Positions 1 to 12,000 of a stretch of 64,000 nt of DNA are shown here, in pieces. The DNA lies in NCBI GenBank assembly GCA_949361645.1, contig OX442434.1, positions 3,970,788 to 4,034,787 of the forward strand, read 5' to 3'. Within the stretch, counting starts at the first letter, position 1. The number at the start of each line of letters is the position of its first letter. Below the pieces are notes generated by a model. The model made no database searches. It worked only from the letters and a program-made list of their open reading frames with translations, and was not told where the DNA came from. The stretch is from Spongilla lacustris. Its lineage: Eukaryota > Porifera > Demospongiae > Spongillida > Spongillidae. The translations under genes and the position numbers were made by a program.

Positions 1-289
1 GAAACTGTTTCCCGCATTCAAAATCGGACACGGCAGTTTTCGATAAGGGGCCATGCTACACTTACACACCGAATTTCAGCGCAATCCAGCATGTAACGGT
101 GGAGAAATCCCTTAAAAACTACTTATTTAGGGTAGTTACTGAAAATGAAACGCTATGCAATGAGGAAGTCACGTGAGCAGTTGTGTTATGTACTTTTAAT
201 GCCAGATGATGCATAAACAATATTCTGTAATTAGATTTTAGATATCCCAAACCATGTTGTTAAAAAGTCCACTCAAATGTAAAAGTGAT

Positions 290-1034
290 GCAAAATATTT
301 TATCATCAACTAGCATGTTATGCACTGTACATGTATTTTGAATATCTCAGTGTGGAAATAACAACTATGGTTTAAACTTAATTCTCCAGGTCCAAGTCTT
401 ACGCGTAGGACCAATATTTGAAAATACATTATAAATTGAAATGCAGTTTTTGGCATCCATTTCTCTACTGTTGTTTGATGTGTCCATCATGCTAAATTTA
501 CCAATTGTCAGTCAATTTTTTTAATCACACCCTTGGTTACTCGATACAAATAAACAGATACGGTTCTTTTAAAAAGATGCATTATGTAGTCAATTTAATT
601 GTCACAGAAAAAAGTACGACAAGTATCACTTTTTAAAAACGTTTTTTGAAGCATGATGTGTGGGCTACATTATACATTCTACGGCAGTGTTTTTACTCTA
701 ATTCATTTTGTCATTTTTATCGAGAACGCACTGTACGTTTTCAAGATTTTGTCCATTCACTTGGTTATTCCGCAACATGCATCTGACAATACCTATCGCT
801 CAGATTCATAAGCTTGTGGAGCTAGCAATTTACAAATCTGCAATGTACTTTTTTGTATGCTTAGTGCAAAAGACCTGACCTACTAATGTTGCTCTGATCT
901 TCCCAACATTACTTTTTGGTACTTTAAGTTGCTTTGCAATTAACCGCAAATACATCTTTTAGCAATGCAGTATTGATTATTTATGACAATCTTTGAAGAA
1001 CTAGAATTGCAAGAAAGTAAAAATATTTCCTGAA
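290..1034 (+). repeat. Left arm (outer part) of a long inverted repeat
   Basis: This stretch reappears in reverse complement at about 7555-8285. Landmarks: the segment around 403-424 (TAGGACCAATATTTG) matches 8153-8170 inverted, and the segment around 983-1030 (GACAATCTTTGAAGAA, then TATTTCCTGAATT) matches 7558-7605 inverted. Similarity is high with small indels. The arm stops near 1034 and resumes at 3689, so about 2.65 kb appears to have been inserted into it. No coding potential is visible. It may be a foldback or composite transposon end; the family is not recognised. Confidence 0.75.
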
Positions 1035-3479
1035 TTTTGATGAAATTGTAATTTTATTTTCGTATAATTGGAGCTGAATTTTGGAACAAGAAATTAAGCA
1101 GCAGGGCGCCCCCCCCCCCCCCCCCCCCTCCCACCGGCCCGGCAAAACCTATCGATACTGATCGCTTTAACAGCGCAACGATCCTCCAATACATGTAGTG
1201 GTTGTTATAAATGTCCCAACTCACATGATGTAGTTAAATATTAAACTATGGATCGTTGAGCGGATATATCATATATCGGTTCAATAACGTTAGGCACTGC
1301 GGAATCCTTGATTTTAGACTGTAAAATCCTAGACGTCAGAAGAAAATTTTTCTGTTTGCAATTTTAAAAATATTTATTGACACCATTTGGTAAAAACGAT
1401 CTGGTAGCTTCATTGTGCTTCGTTGTGGCTTACTATGCATTCAGAACGACTGCCGAATGCGTGAGCAATAGACCAGACTAGTTTTTAAGTTTTAAAACAC
1501 GCACCGTATTTATTAAGTGTTGTTCAAATCGAATATAGTTTTCTGGCCACGATTTTCGACTCCAAAAAGCTGCGTCCCCTCCACGGTAAATATTCTCCCC
1601 TCTAGATAATTCATCCTTCTATCTTTCTACGAAGTTTCATAAAGATTTGACGATGCGCAGGGTACCTTCTACGATGCGCCAGTTACTGAACATCTTTGGA
1701 CCAATACATCAAATGGTACTATACACCAGGATCTACAGAAACATCATTTTTTATAACTTAGATCATAACTTTTGGGTTTGGATCACTAAAAATGTCGGAA
1801 TTCCTATCTGACACTGAATTTTCAGGGTCAAAACATTAAGGTATCGTCAGGTTAAGGTTTTTGGCTTACAACTCAACAAATAGTTCGACTTAAGAGCTAC
1901 TTTTTGTTGCACAGATAGCTCATTGTAGTAGCTTTATATATGGAATGTTTGAACTCATAACTCCAATTCGTTGTGAAGTTAGGATTGTTTTTATAAGGTT
2001 TTTTGATATGAGTGCTGCTTAGCATCATTACGGCCGAATTAATTCGACTTAAGAGATGAAAATCATGTCATGCTATTCAGAGGTCCCTAAAGTAACCATA
2101 TAATTTTTAATAATTTATTGGACTTTTGCTAACCATACTAAACATTGCTATAAAGGCAGAAAAGCTTAAAATTTTAAGAAATTGTAATTAATGTTAGGAT
2201 TCTTCAGTAAATGTATTTGATTACGTGACGTCACTGAGGTGTGCGTACTGCAGATAGCCAGTTATCCGCGTCAAACGCCACGGGTTCTTTACAGAAATCA
2301 GAACCAATGCAGCTTGGCATCCCAGATGGACCATTCTGGAACAAGAGCCACGAGCCTAATCCGAAAGATCGTGGTATGACGAGTCTATTAGCGTAAGATC
2401 TCAGAGAGGAGGCAAAAGCATGGTGCTTGTAGAACTCGTTAAACGAATCAGAATTTCAGCTGACGCTTATGATCGACATAGATTGCAGCAATATAATAAT
2501 ATATACATGCATATATAATCAACAATGTTGATATCAACCGCATAGCTGCATGCACTGGTACTGCAACGAGTACATGCAATAGTCAGCCAGGTGAGGGCCT
2601 TTATACATAGTATACCACCATTAAAATACGTTCTACTATGGTTTTCAAGTGTAGCTGTGAATGATTATAGTTACATGCTTATAGCCTCATAAGATGACTA
2701 TACATCTTGCAAAATATATACTATATGACAATTCCACAGGAGCAGCAAACCTTCATTTCCAGAGTATTTGCTAATTTAACTTCTTTGCAAGGTGCATGTA
2801 AATTTCACCAACATACTATACGATGGGCAGATAACTCATAAAGCATGCAAGTTACCAAAACAAAAAGTAAAAAATTGAATGATGGATGAATCTGAAGAAT
2901 AACGAATTGATGTTCATTGACATGCTCGTGGACTATTTAATTGGTGATTTAGTGTTTGTGGCCAATGAAAATAATATTCTTCAATGCTAAATGATATTGT
3001 GCTCAAGTGTATGCATGCTAGTCAGTTTTTTGTTCACAATTTAAAAATATACATGTGATGAATTTTAGTTAAAAACCTTCTAAAAGTCTTAACAAAGTCA
3101 GAACCACTTATATGCAATGTTTGGAATTAAAATCTTACGGAATTGCAAGGTTATGCTTTATTGATCCTCAACCGTCACAGTTTTTATTGCCATTACGCAT
3201 TGACCGCTGTACTAAAAAAGTTGTCACTTTGGCGTTACATATCTCCGGTGCTAAATATGCTACGGTGACGCATAAAGTACTGTTAAACGCAGCTTTTTTT
3301 GCTCTTTCTAACGATAATAATATTATAATCTTTTGAGCATTTTTAAAAAATTCCGCAGTGCCTAATAACGTGGCGTGCAAGGCTACAGGAAAATCTGGAA
3401 GCAAGTTATTTACTATTCTACCTGGTTTTAGCATGTTTCTACGCAATTATGCTATGTTTTGTGACTTTAAAAGTGCGAA
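1035..3479. other. Non-coding stretch inside the inverted-repeat arm
   Basis: No gene is recognisable. It begins with AT-rich sequence, then a run of about 20 C at 1109-1128. Compared with the uninterrupted right arm, everything from about 1035 to 3688 looks like inserted DNA. A perfect TGACGTCA palindrome (CRE-type site) lies at 2226-2233 but has no gene beside it, so it is probably fortuitous. Confidence 0.4.
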
Positions 3480-3688
3480 CGTGGCAAAGCGGCCCCCCCA
3501 GTATTCGGATTTGGCCAAACGAACTCAAGGGGGACCCCCCCCCCCCCCCCCCCCCCAGTATTCGGATTTGGCCAAACGCGAGGGGTGAATGATCTTGGGC
3601 TCTTGGGCCTGGGGGGGGGGGGGGGGGGGGGGGGGCGCCATTAGTGCATTTTGCCCCCGGGTGCACAACACCCTCGCTACGCCACTGT
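3480..3688. mobile_element. hAT-like MITE end with C/G homopolymers
   Basis: The right end reads CCTCGCTACGCCACTG at 3673-3688; in reverse complement this is CAGTGGCGTAGCGAGG, which resembles termini of non-autonomous hAT elements common in animal genomes. Inside, the phrase CAGTATTCGGATTTGGCC occurs twice (about 3497 and 3556), separated by long C runs, followed by a G run at about 3612-3635. No left terminus is evident, so it is truncated or forms the right end of the larger 1035-3688 insertion. Replication slippage at the homopolymers makes their length unreliable. Confidence 0.5.
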
Positions 3689-3800
3689 TTCTACAGTGCA
3701 ATGAGGTTTTTGAGTTGGATAAAAATTAATTTTAGGACGCTAATCCTACGCGGCCGGAGATTAATGGTTAACATGGTTTATCATAAACCATTCAATGGTA
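3689..3800 (+). repeat. Left arm of the long inverted repeat, resumed
   Basis: The segment starting TTTCTACAGTGCAATGAG at 3689 is the inverted counterpart of about 7440-7552, including TTAGGACGCTAATCCTA at about 3731 versus its reverse complement near 7466. In the right arm this sequence follows directly on what here lies at about 1030. That continuity shows the 1035-3688 block is an insertion. Confidence 0.65.
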
Positions 3801-6079
3801 GATTAAACTCTTCAACGTCAACACGGTTGTTTGCGGCTGTTTATAATTAGAATATACAGTACTACGTGTCTAAATAATTGTGAAGAATCTCCTCATTACA
3901 GATACCTTATGTTTCAAAGCTCATAACACGTCAGAACAGCAGTAAAAATATATACTTATCTGTAGCATACAACACAACGTTTCAACCTCTTTTATTTATA
4001 ATGAACACGCATTCTTTAAATCGTACATATAATTTATGCACAAGCAGTGTTTACATTGCCACGCGGCACTTATTGTGGAAGGGTGGGTACAAGATCCGAT
4101 ATTGTGGTCCTCCTGCACAACGGTTGGAGGTAAGACTAGTATTTTCATAAGTCAAAGGCATGCCAAAAAATGAAGTGATGAACCAAATCTCACTGTTCTG
4201 TCGCCGAATTTTCTGTCGCCCGAAAAGACCCATGTGTATCTTATGAATAATCGATGCTATTGTGGTCATTGCGTACATGAACATAGGTTACAAAAATAGA
4301 CACCACATCAAGCAACTGCCGCTGCACTGCAAGAGTATATATGGACAGGCTGGTGATGAGGAAGCTTAAAAATGAGATCCAGGAATGCAGCAGCTGATTT
4401 GCAAACTAGCTGCTTTTTCTATTAACACCTATACTATGTACCCTGAACATTGTTGTCACCAATGATTTATTGATTATCAGTGCCAGAGTAGGAGTGCACA
4501 TGGGAAGCACATACCAATGTAGGGTGTAAGGTACATACAACATGTATATGCTTTTATGCAACATTATCAATATACACAATCATACCCCAGGTGTGCATGT
4601 GAGCAGTATCAGTGCAAAAGGTCATGTTAGGAGGCATGCAGAGGTTATCATCCAGGCCTCACACCTAACATGTTAATTGCACATCTTTGGAAGATTGCCC
4701 CTCCTCCAATCTTCTCACATGAATGGCCATGTCATCAGCTGGCCTGTACTAGGTGTGTTGTGTAGCCAGTAGCAGCATCAATCCCAGTGTGTTCTTGTTG
4801 CTCGGAGGATAGCTCCTTGGTACACACAGAGATAAGACCAGCACCACTCTTGTTGAAGGATGTACTGGTACAGTGCCACAGGGATATGAAGGCTGGCTGT
4901 TACGATGGTCACGAGTGCACACCATATATAGTGGCTGGTGAGGAGAGAAGTGAAGAGGGCCATCTCCATCAGCCCCGATCATACAGGCATTATAAAACTG
5001 CCTACTGAAGGAACAGTTAAGTATATTCAGCCTCACTAGTACTTATATTGTTATGTCATACTAAACCATACCTTGTAGCCAATGACATTCATGCATGTGA
5101 CCAAAGCCCACCATCCGAATCCGACCTAGGCTGCTTGTTCCAGGACTGTGAAGACAAGGTGTGCAGAGATACAGACAGCCAGAGGCATCATCAGCAGAGG
5201 CGAGCCATCTGCCCTAATGGAGAAGAGGTACTCGCACTAAGTGACGAAGATAGGAAGTCTCTAGTGCAGAAGGCAGGCATCACAAACATTGCAATCAAAT
5301 TTATGATTTCATTTGAACTCAAGACTGTACAATACAGAACAGGCCATAACAGTTTATAGGGTTCTTTCCTAAATCCTTCCCAGAGGCAACAGTATGCACA
5401 TTGAGGATCATGCTACGTCATAGGCAAATTCTATACAAACAAGGGTCTGAGTCCATCCATGCCAAGTTTACACGACTTGGCTTGGCATACAGAGCAATTA
5501 AGCATTTGCTGTGCAAGTGACAAAGAACACTTAATAAGTATGCACATGTTTTATAGAGGTGCCTTCGTCATCATCCGTTAGCTAGGTGTACGGGTGTACG
5601 CATGGGCCATGCCATGCAAGCGCCTAGCTAGCAGTTGACAGCTAGCTCCAAACCCTTCAGAGAAAAGAAATACATTATACTTGTTACATAAACATAACGT
5701 CTTTATCTTTCCATACGATCCTTCTTTCTGTCCCGGCGAATAAGTATGCATGGAATAGCCAACAAAATGGCAATTTTCAAAGCGTTTGAACACTTCAGAA
5801 AATTCGGCGACACACGCCTTTTTAGTAGAAACAAGTACAACTATCTACATAGCATACAGATATCATCGTTTTGTATCCCATCGATGTGCAGGAGAGCCAC
5901 TGTATGGCTTATATGTGTTTATTGTACTCAGTGTGCTTTGTGTATAGCGCATTCCAAAGGATATTGGTTGTCCGATTCGTTGCTATGGGACAGCAAATCC
6001 ATTTCAAAATTTTTGGGCGGAGGGCCTAATTTCCACGCGTTCGATGAGAGTAGACCATATCAGACTAGATTTACTAACT
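3801..6079. other. No recognised gene
   Basis: Only short open frames occur, none with a recognisable family motif or a convincing exon structure. The segment 4700-5400 has a somewhat higher GC content and a 103-codon open frame (5048-5359), but I recognise nothing in it. The stretch may hold degraded transposon sequence. Confidence 0.4.
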
Positions 6080-7430
6080 AATAATACTTTAATTATAAAA
6101 AGTCGACATTATTTTGGACTATAATAGTAACATTAGTGTCATAGCTGTAGTTTAGTGGTATTATGTGTATACCAGTTATATATCTGTTTTAGTGATTGTT
6201 TTATAATTTACTTATTTTAAAAGTCGTTACTATGATTTTAATGATACTACATGTATTGTGAATCTCTCAGTGTAAAAATAACACTTATGGTTTATCATGG
6301 TTTATCATAAACCATGAATATGCTAGATTAAATATAAAACTCTTAAACATACTATCCAAAAAGATCTAGATTTACTAACTAGAATTGGTTTAATTATTAA
6401 AGTCGTTAATATGTTTTTAATGATACTACATGTGTAGTGAATATGTCAGTGTAGAAATAACACTTATGGTTTATCATAGTTTATCATAAACTGTTCAAAG
6501 GTAGATTAAATCTAACACTCTTAAACATAGTATCCAAATAGATCTAGATTTAGTAACTAGTAATGGTGTAATCATGAAAAGTCGTTTTTATGATTTTAAT
6601 GATACTACGTGAATATCTCCATGTAGAAATAACACTAATGGTTTAACATGGTTTATCATAAACCATTCAATTGTAGATTAAATCTAAAGCTCTTAAACAT
6701 TCATGTATGTTTTTAAATAGATATCATACTCCATGATGACATCAAATTAAATCTAAAATCTTTAAACATACTATCCGTATAGATGTAGATTTACTACTAG
6801 TAATAGTTTAAGTCGTTATCATGATTTTAATGATAATACATGCATTGTGAATATCTCAGTGTAGAAATAACACATATGGTTTAAAATGGATATCATTCTC
6901 CATGATGACATCAGATTAAATCTAAAACCTTTAAACATACTATCCATATAGATCTAGATTTACTAACTAGTAATGGTTTAATTATTAAAAGTCGTTATTA
7001 TTATGCATTTTGAATATCTCAGTGTAGAAATAACACTTATGGTTCATTCTCCATGATGACATCAGATTAAATCTAAAACCTTTAAACATAGTATCCAAAT
7101 AGATCTAGATTTACTAACTACTAATGGTTTAATCATTGAATGTCGTTTTTATGACTTTAATGATACTACATGAATATTTCAGTGTGGAAATAACAATTAT
7201 GGTTTATTATAAACCATTCAATTGTAGATTTAATCTAAAACTCTGAAACATCTTATATCCATGTCAGACTAGATTTACTACACATGTAACTAATAATAGT
7301 TTAATGATAAAAAGTCGACATTATAATACTAACATTAGTGTCATAGCTATAGTTTAGTGGTATTATGTGTATACCAGTTATATATCTGTTTTAGTGATTG
7401 TTTTATAATTTACTTATTTAAGAGTTTTAG
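6080..7430. repeat. Degenerate AT-rich tandem array flanked by a direct repeat
   Basis: About six degenerate units of 150-240 bp run from about 6226 to 7290. Each contains GATCTAGATTTACTAACTAG (near 6362, 6541, 6782, 6951, 7101, 7265), a TCAGTGTAGAAATAACAC block and often a TTTATCATAAACCAT block. A direct repeat of about 135 bp flanks the array (about 6080-6225 and 7296-7425), sharing TAACATTAGTGTCATAGCT and TACCAGTTATATATCTG. No coding content is visible. Confidence 0.75.
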
Positions 7431-7439
7431 TAAAATTTA

Positions 7440-8285
7440 ACCTTTAATCTCCCTTCGTTCTACACATAGGATTAGCGTCCTAGTTAAAATTAGTTTTTAG
7501 CAAACTCGTATTATCCAAATATAAACCAAAATCTCATTGCACTGTAGAAATGGTTATTAATTCAGGAAATATTTTTACTTTCTTGCAATTCTTCAAAGAT
7601 TGTCAAATACAATCAATACTGCATTGCTAAAAGATGTATTTGCGGTAAATTACAAAGCAACTTAAAGTACCAAAAAGTAATGTTGGGAAGATCAGAGTAA
7701 CATTTTAAAAGAAGGGGGTAGTAGGTCAGGTCATTTGCACTAAGCATATAAAAAAGTACATTGTAGATTTGTAAATTGCTAGCTCCACAAGCTTATGAAT
7801 GATAGGTATTTGTCAGACACATGCTGTGGGAATGGACATAATCTTGAAAACGTAAAGTGCGTTTTCGGTAAAAATGACAAAATGAATTAGAGTAAAAATA
7901 CTGCCATAGAATGTATAAAGTAGCCCACACATTATGCTTCAAAAAACATTTTTTTAAAGTGATACTTATTGTACTTTTTTCTGTGACAATTAAATTCTCT
8001 ACATATTGCATTTTTAAGAACCAAATCTGCATTGTGTAACCAAGGGTGTGATTTTAAAAAGACTGACAATTGGTAAATTTAGCAAGATAGACACATCAAA
8101 CAACAGTAGAGAAATGGATGCCAAATACCTGCATTTCTATTTATAATGAATTTTCAAATATTGGTCCTACGCAAAGGACTTGGACCTGGAGAATTAAGGT
8201 TAATCTACCATTGATGATAAACCATGTTAAATCATAAGTGTTATTTCTACACTGAGATATTCACAATACATGTAGTATCATCAAA
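7440..8285 (-). repeat. Right arm of the long inverted repeat
   Basis: This is the uninterrupted arm, about 850 bp, matching 290-1034 plus 3689-3800 in reverse complement. It allows the left arm's insertion to be recognised. Translations of the two arms look alike only because the DNA is alike; there is no family motif. Confidence 0.72.
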
Positions 8286-8630
8286 ATCATAATAACGACT
8301 TTTAATAACTAAACCATTACTAAATCTAGATCTATATGGATAGTATGTTTAAGTGTTTAAGATTTAATCTAGCATATATTCATGCTTTATGATAAACCAT
8401 GATATTCACAATACATGTAGTATCATTAAATATCACAATAACGACTTTTAATAACAAAACCATTACTAGTTAGTAAATCTTGATCTATATGGATAGTATG
8501 TTTAAGAGTTTTAGATTTAATCTACCATTGAATGGTTTATGATTTAATCTTCGATGTTCATGGCTTATCATAAACCATGTTAAACCATAAGTGTTATTTC
8601 TACTTTGAAATATTCACATACTCGTACATT
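8286..8630 (-). repeat. Inverted copies of the 6-7 kb tandem unit
   Basis: Two or more units of the same family as the 6226-7290 array, in opposite orientation: reverse complements of the TCAGTGTAGAAATAAC, TTTATCATAAACCAT and GATCTAGATTT blocks recur near 8230, 8330, 8400, 8480 and 8570. Confidence 0.65.
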
Positions 8631-8900
8631 GACATACTCCTCGTGTTCAATACACAGACATCCCCCTGGTGCTCAGCATAACACAGACATCCACTTGGTG
8701 TTCAGTATAAAAAAACATCCTCCTGCTGTTCATAATTAAGACATCTTCTGAATAATACAGACATCCTCCTTGTGTTCAGTATAATATAGATATCCCCTAG
8801 GGAAGTTCAGCATAATATAGATATCCCCTAGGGAAGTTCAGCATAATATAGATATCCCCTAGGGAAGTTCAGCATAATATAGATATCCCCTAGGGAAGTT
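8631..8900. repeat. 31-bp minisatellite with a degenerate lead-in
   Basis: Positions 8777-8900 are four near-identical 31-bp copies, each with AGATATCCCCTAGGGAAGTT. Before them, 8631-8776 contains older, degenerate units of about 35 bp built on ACAGACATCC and GTGTTCAG. The gradient from diverged to identical copies suggests recent expansion at the right edge. It lies just beyond the 3' end of RBMX2. Confidence 0.85.
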
Positions 8901-9059
8901 CAGCGTAATTAAAAAAACATCTCCCACGATATGAAAAGGTCAAAAATTGAATGATCCCTAACTATAGTGCAAAAACATAAACAAATTCCTGTGTATACAC
9001 ATACGTAAAATGAACATCTGTTTCGTCATGTAAATAACAACACCTACAACAAATTATCT

Positions 9060-12000
9060 TCACTTCTTTTTTGACTTTTCATGAGGTTTCTTCAATTTCT
9101 TTGGCGGTGCAATACTTGCACTTGGAGATGAAGGAGGAGTTATTGATGGACTTCTTGATGGTGTTCTTGGGGCACAACCCTTCTCCACAATATCATTCCC
9201 TTGCTCATCTTTTGGTCTACGATACTCCTTTACATGATCTACTCTTAAGGTTCTTCCGCAAAGCTGCAGTATAAGTAAACACAGTAAAATTTTAAATAAA
9301 CCCTGCTGACTTTTTTAAATTTGGATTTCTAAACAAGTACAAAATGGAAGACCTCTGTCTACACAAATCCCTCAAATGCCAACATTCAAGCTCACAAATA
9401 TTTAAACTTCATTGACACTAAATGTACAACCCCTGCCATGCAAAAATAAATAAATTGATCAGTCCAAATGGTGTCACATTCAAGGGATTCTACAGTTGTC
9501 AAACAATAATAGTTAAGACTTATTTCTACTTCAATTGAAGTACTTTCTAGAATATAGGGTGCTCAAATTTACATGTACATGTATGCTATTATGGGTAACC
9601 CTTTGCAAAATTCTATACCACCTGTGGAAAAGGCTACAGGAAACAGGATAAATGTGTTGATATAATAATTTAGATACATTTGTATTTAGACACAGAGTCA
9701 TGTACACCTCGCCCCCTCCATTTTTCCATAACAACTTGATAATCAATTATATTCTGATTCCAATCAAGTGCTAACACCATAAATTGCAGTGGATGATTTG
9801 AGTTCATATTAAAATTGATACGATACTTATTTCAATTACTGCACTTAGTTCCCATCACAAAATAACAAAGCAGTTGTTGACGAATCTCTAGTTCTCACAT
9901 ATCCTCCATGCCTTTATTAACAAGCTAGGCATCCTTCTTGACAAAGGATGTGTGGCATATGCCTGAAGAATGCTACATGTACAGAAATATTTAATACAAG
10001 GTTACTGACATAGTCGTACAGGACCTTTCACGACAATTTGTTGAAAATTCCTATTACATTTGAGAACATCCTCAGTAATTGGAGTGAAGTGAGAGCAGTT
10101 GACACAGATAAAAATGTACATGTAAGGACAAAAAACTAATAAGATAGTTACATCTCAATCAAGATATCCCCACCTCAGTGTGCTTGTTTGAAGGTTGTGA
10201 CCATTGCTCAACACATTATGCACAATGGGAATGTTTTAGGAGATTGTCCGGTTGGTGAAGATACGTTCCAGTAATACTGCTAGCAACAGCAAAGGTACAA
10301 ACAGATAACTTGGATCTTGCATATCAATTGTTTTACTTGTAAATCGCAAACTTAATTCTTACACCAGAAATGTTTGCTTGCATATTCCAAAGCCAATTAA
10401 GTTGGCATTCATTTCTAGCTTCAACAGCTTCATGCAGAATTCTAGAAGAGTGCCATATAGCTATCAAATGGTGGCTTGGCATGGATACATCAGCAGGGTC
10501 TCAATGTTCTTTGTGCTATGACCATTCCTTAGATCCTTTGGGGCACCATGCAACAACTTGTAAGAGAGGCGGAGATGTTGTCATAAGACACAACAACATC
10601 AGAGATATACTGGCTGAGTCATTTTGTCGGGCAGGCATAAGTGTTCAATGTGAAGCTGGAAGTGGGTTGAGCCATGACAACCGTCGCACTAGGCCAGCTG
10701 ACATTTTGGTTCCCAACTGGTTCTACAGCACAGCAGCCCTAGACCTCACTGTGATTTCACCACTTAACTCAAATGTCATTGCCGAAGCGGGATTCACAGG
10801 GGGGTCAGCAGCTGCATCTGCTGAAGTCCTAAAGCACATTGAAAATGATCCAACATGTGAAGATCTTGGATGGATCTGTGGGCCCTTAGCAGTGGAAGCC
10901 TATGGTGGTGCATGGGGCATAGAAGCACAACGTACCATCTCAAGTTTGTCCTGCAGGCTCTGCACCAAAACTAATCAAACGATGTCCAGAGTGATTTCAA
11001 ATCTATATGGTCGTCTGAGCATGTCCCTAATTAAGGCCAACTCAATAGCGATGTTGAGTAGAAGTGCATTGTAGATTTAGATGTATGGTGTAGTTAGTTG
11101 TGTATTTTACGTATGTGTCAAGTCTTAATTATGATTAACTCATAAAAATTCTACATACATTGTTATTATTGATTATTATTATTCAAATAGACTATAGCGT
11201 AATGAAATTTCACTATCTGATCGGTCAATTACAGGTACCAGGTCATTGCACTATGAACACCAATAGTTTTCCGCAATGAACATGTTCTTCAACTAAGTGG
11301 TAGGCTGATACCGGAGAACATAATGTACAGCAATTGAGTCGGGTCATCAGACTTGAGTACCCGCCCTCTAGCTTTCTACTTTGCAAGTCACAATGGCATG
11401 CAAGTCTTTACTTGGGTTTTTCGCGCCCTAATGAGCAAGTCAACAAATTTACATATAACTTTTTACCGTTGATACGGAAACCACGCATGCACAATACAAT
11501 TTTAACAGTACAGTATGTACGTAAACATATCAACATGCACGTTGCTATAGTCTAAATCAGATAGATACTGTCACCTTCGGGATGTCTAACTATTTTTTAA
11601 TATTTATTTTATTATTACACATACATCACACACAGACACTACAACAAAAAAAAAAAAAAGATGGGAGCATTAACCGAATGTGGTATTTGCCCTAACCAGT
11701 TGTAAGTTATTATTATTGTTGTTGTACATACTACACACCATGAAAAATTTAAAGACCTGAAATAGCATATACTCACTTTTATGCCATTCAAATTATCCAC
11801 AGCGAGAATTGTGCTCCTCTGATCTTCATAACCAATGAAACAGAAGCCTTTCCCTTTTCCTGTCTTCTTATTCCTAACTAGATTAATGTTTACTATCTCA
11901 CCATATCTGTGAAACAGAAGGTAACAAATACTATGTACATGTACATGTATACATTATACTATTTCAAGCAATCTGTAGCATACAATATATACTAATCAGT

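Noticed and set aside
5048..5359. 103-codon frame as a candidate gene
   Set aside because: No recognisable domain, ATG context or splice structure; kept only as unassigned sequence.
7793..8032. 79-codon minus-strand frame similar to a frame near 592-790
   Set aside because: Similarity comes from the inverted-repeat DNA; the left copy is frameshifted and there is no protein family.
8777..8900. Short regular repeat considered as a CRISPR array
   Set aside because: Copies are directly adjacent with no unique spacers, and the context is eukaryotic.
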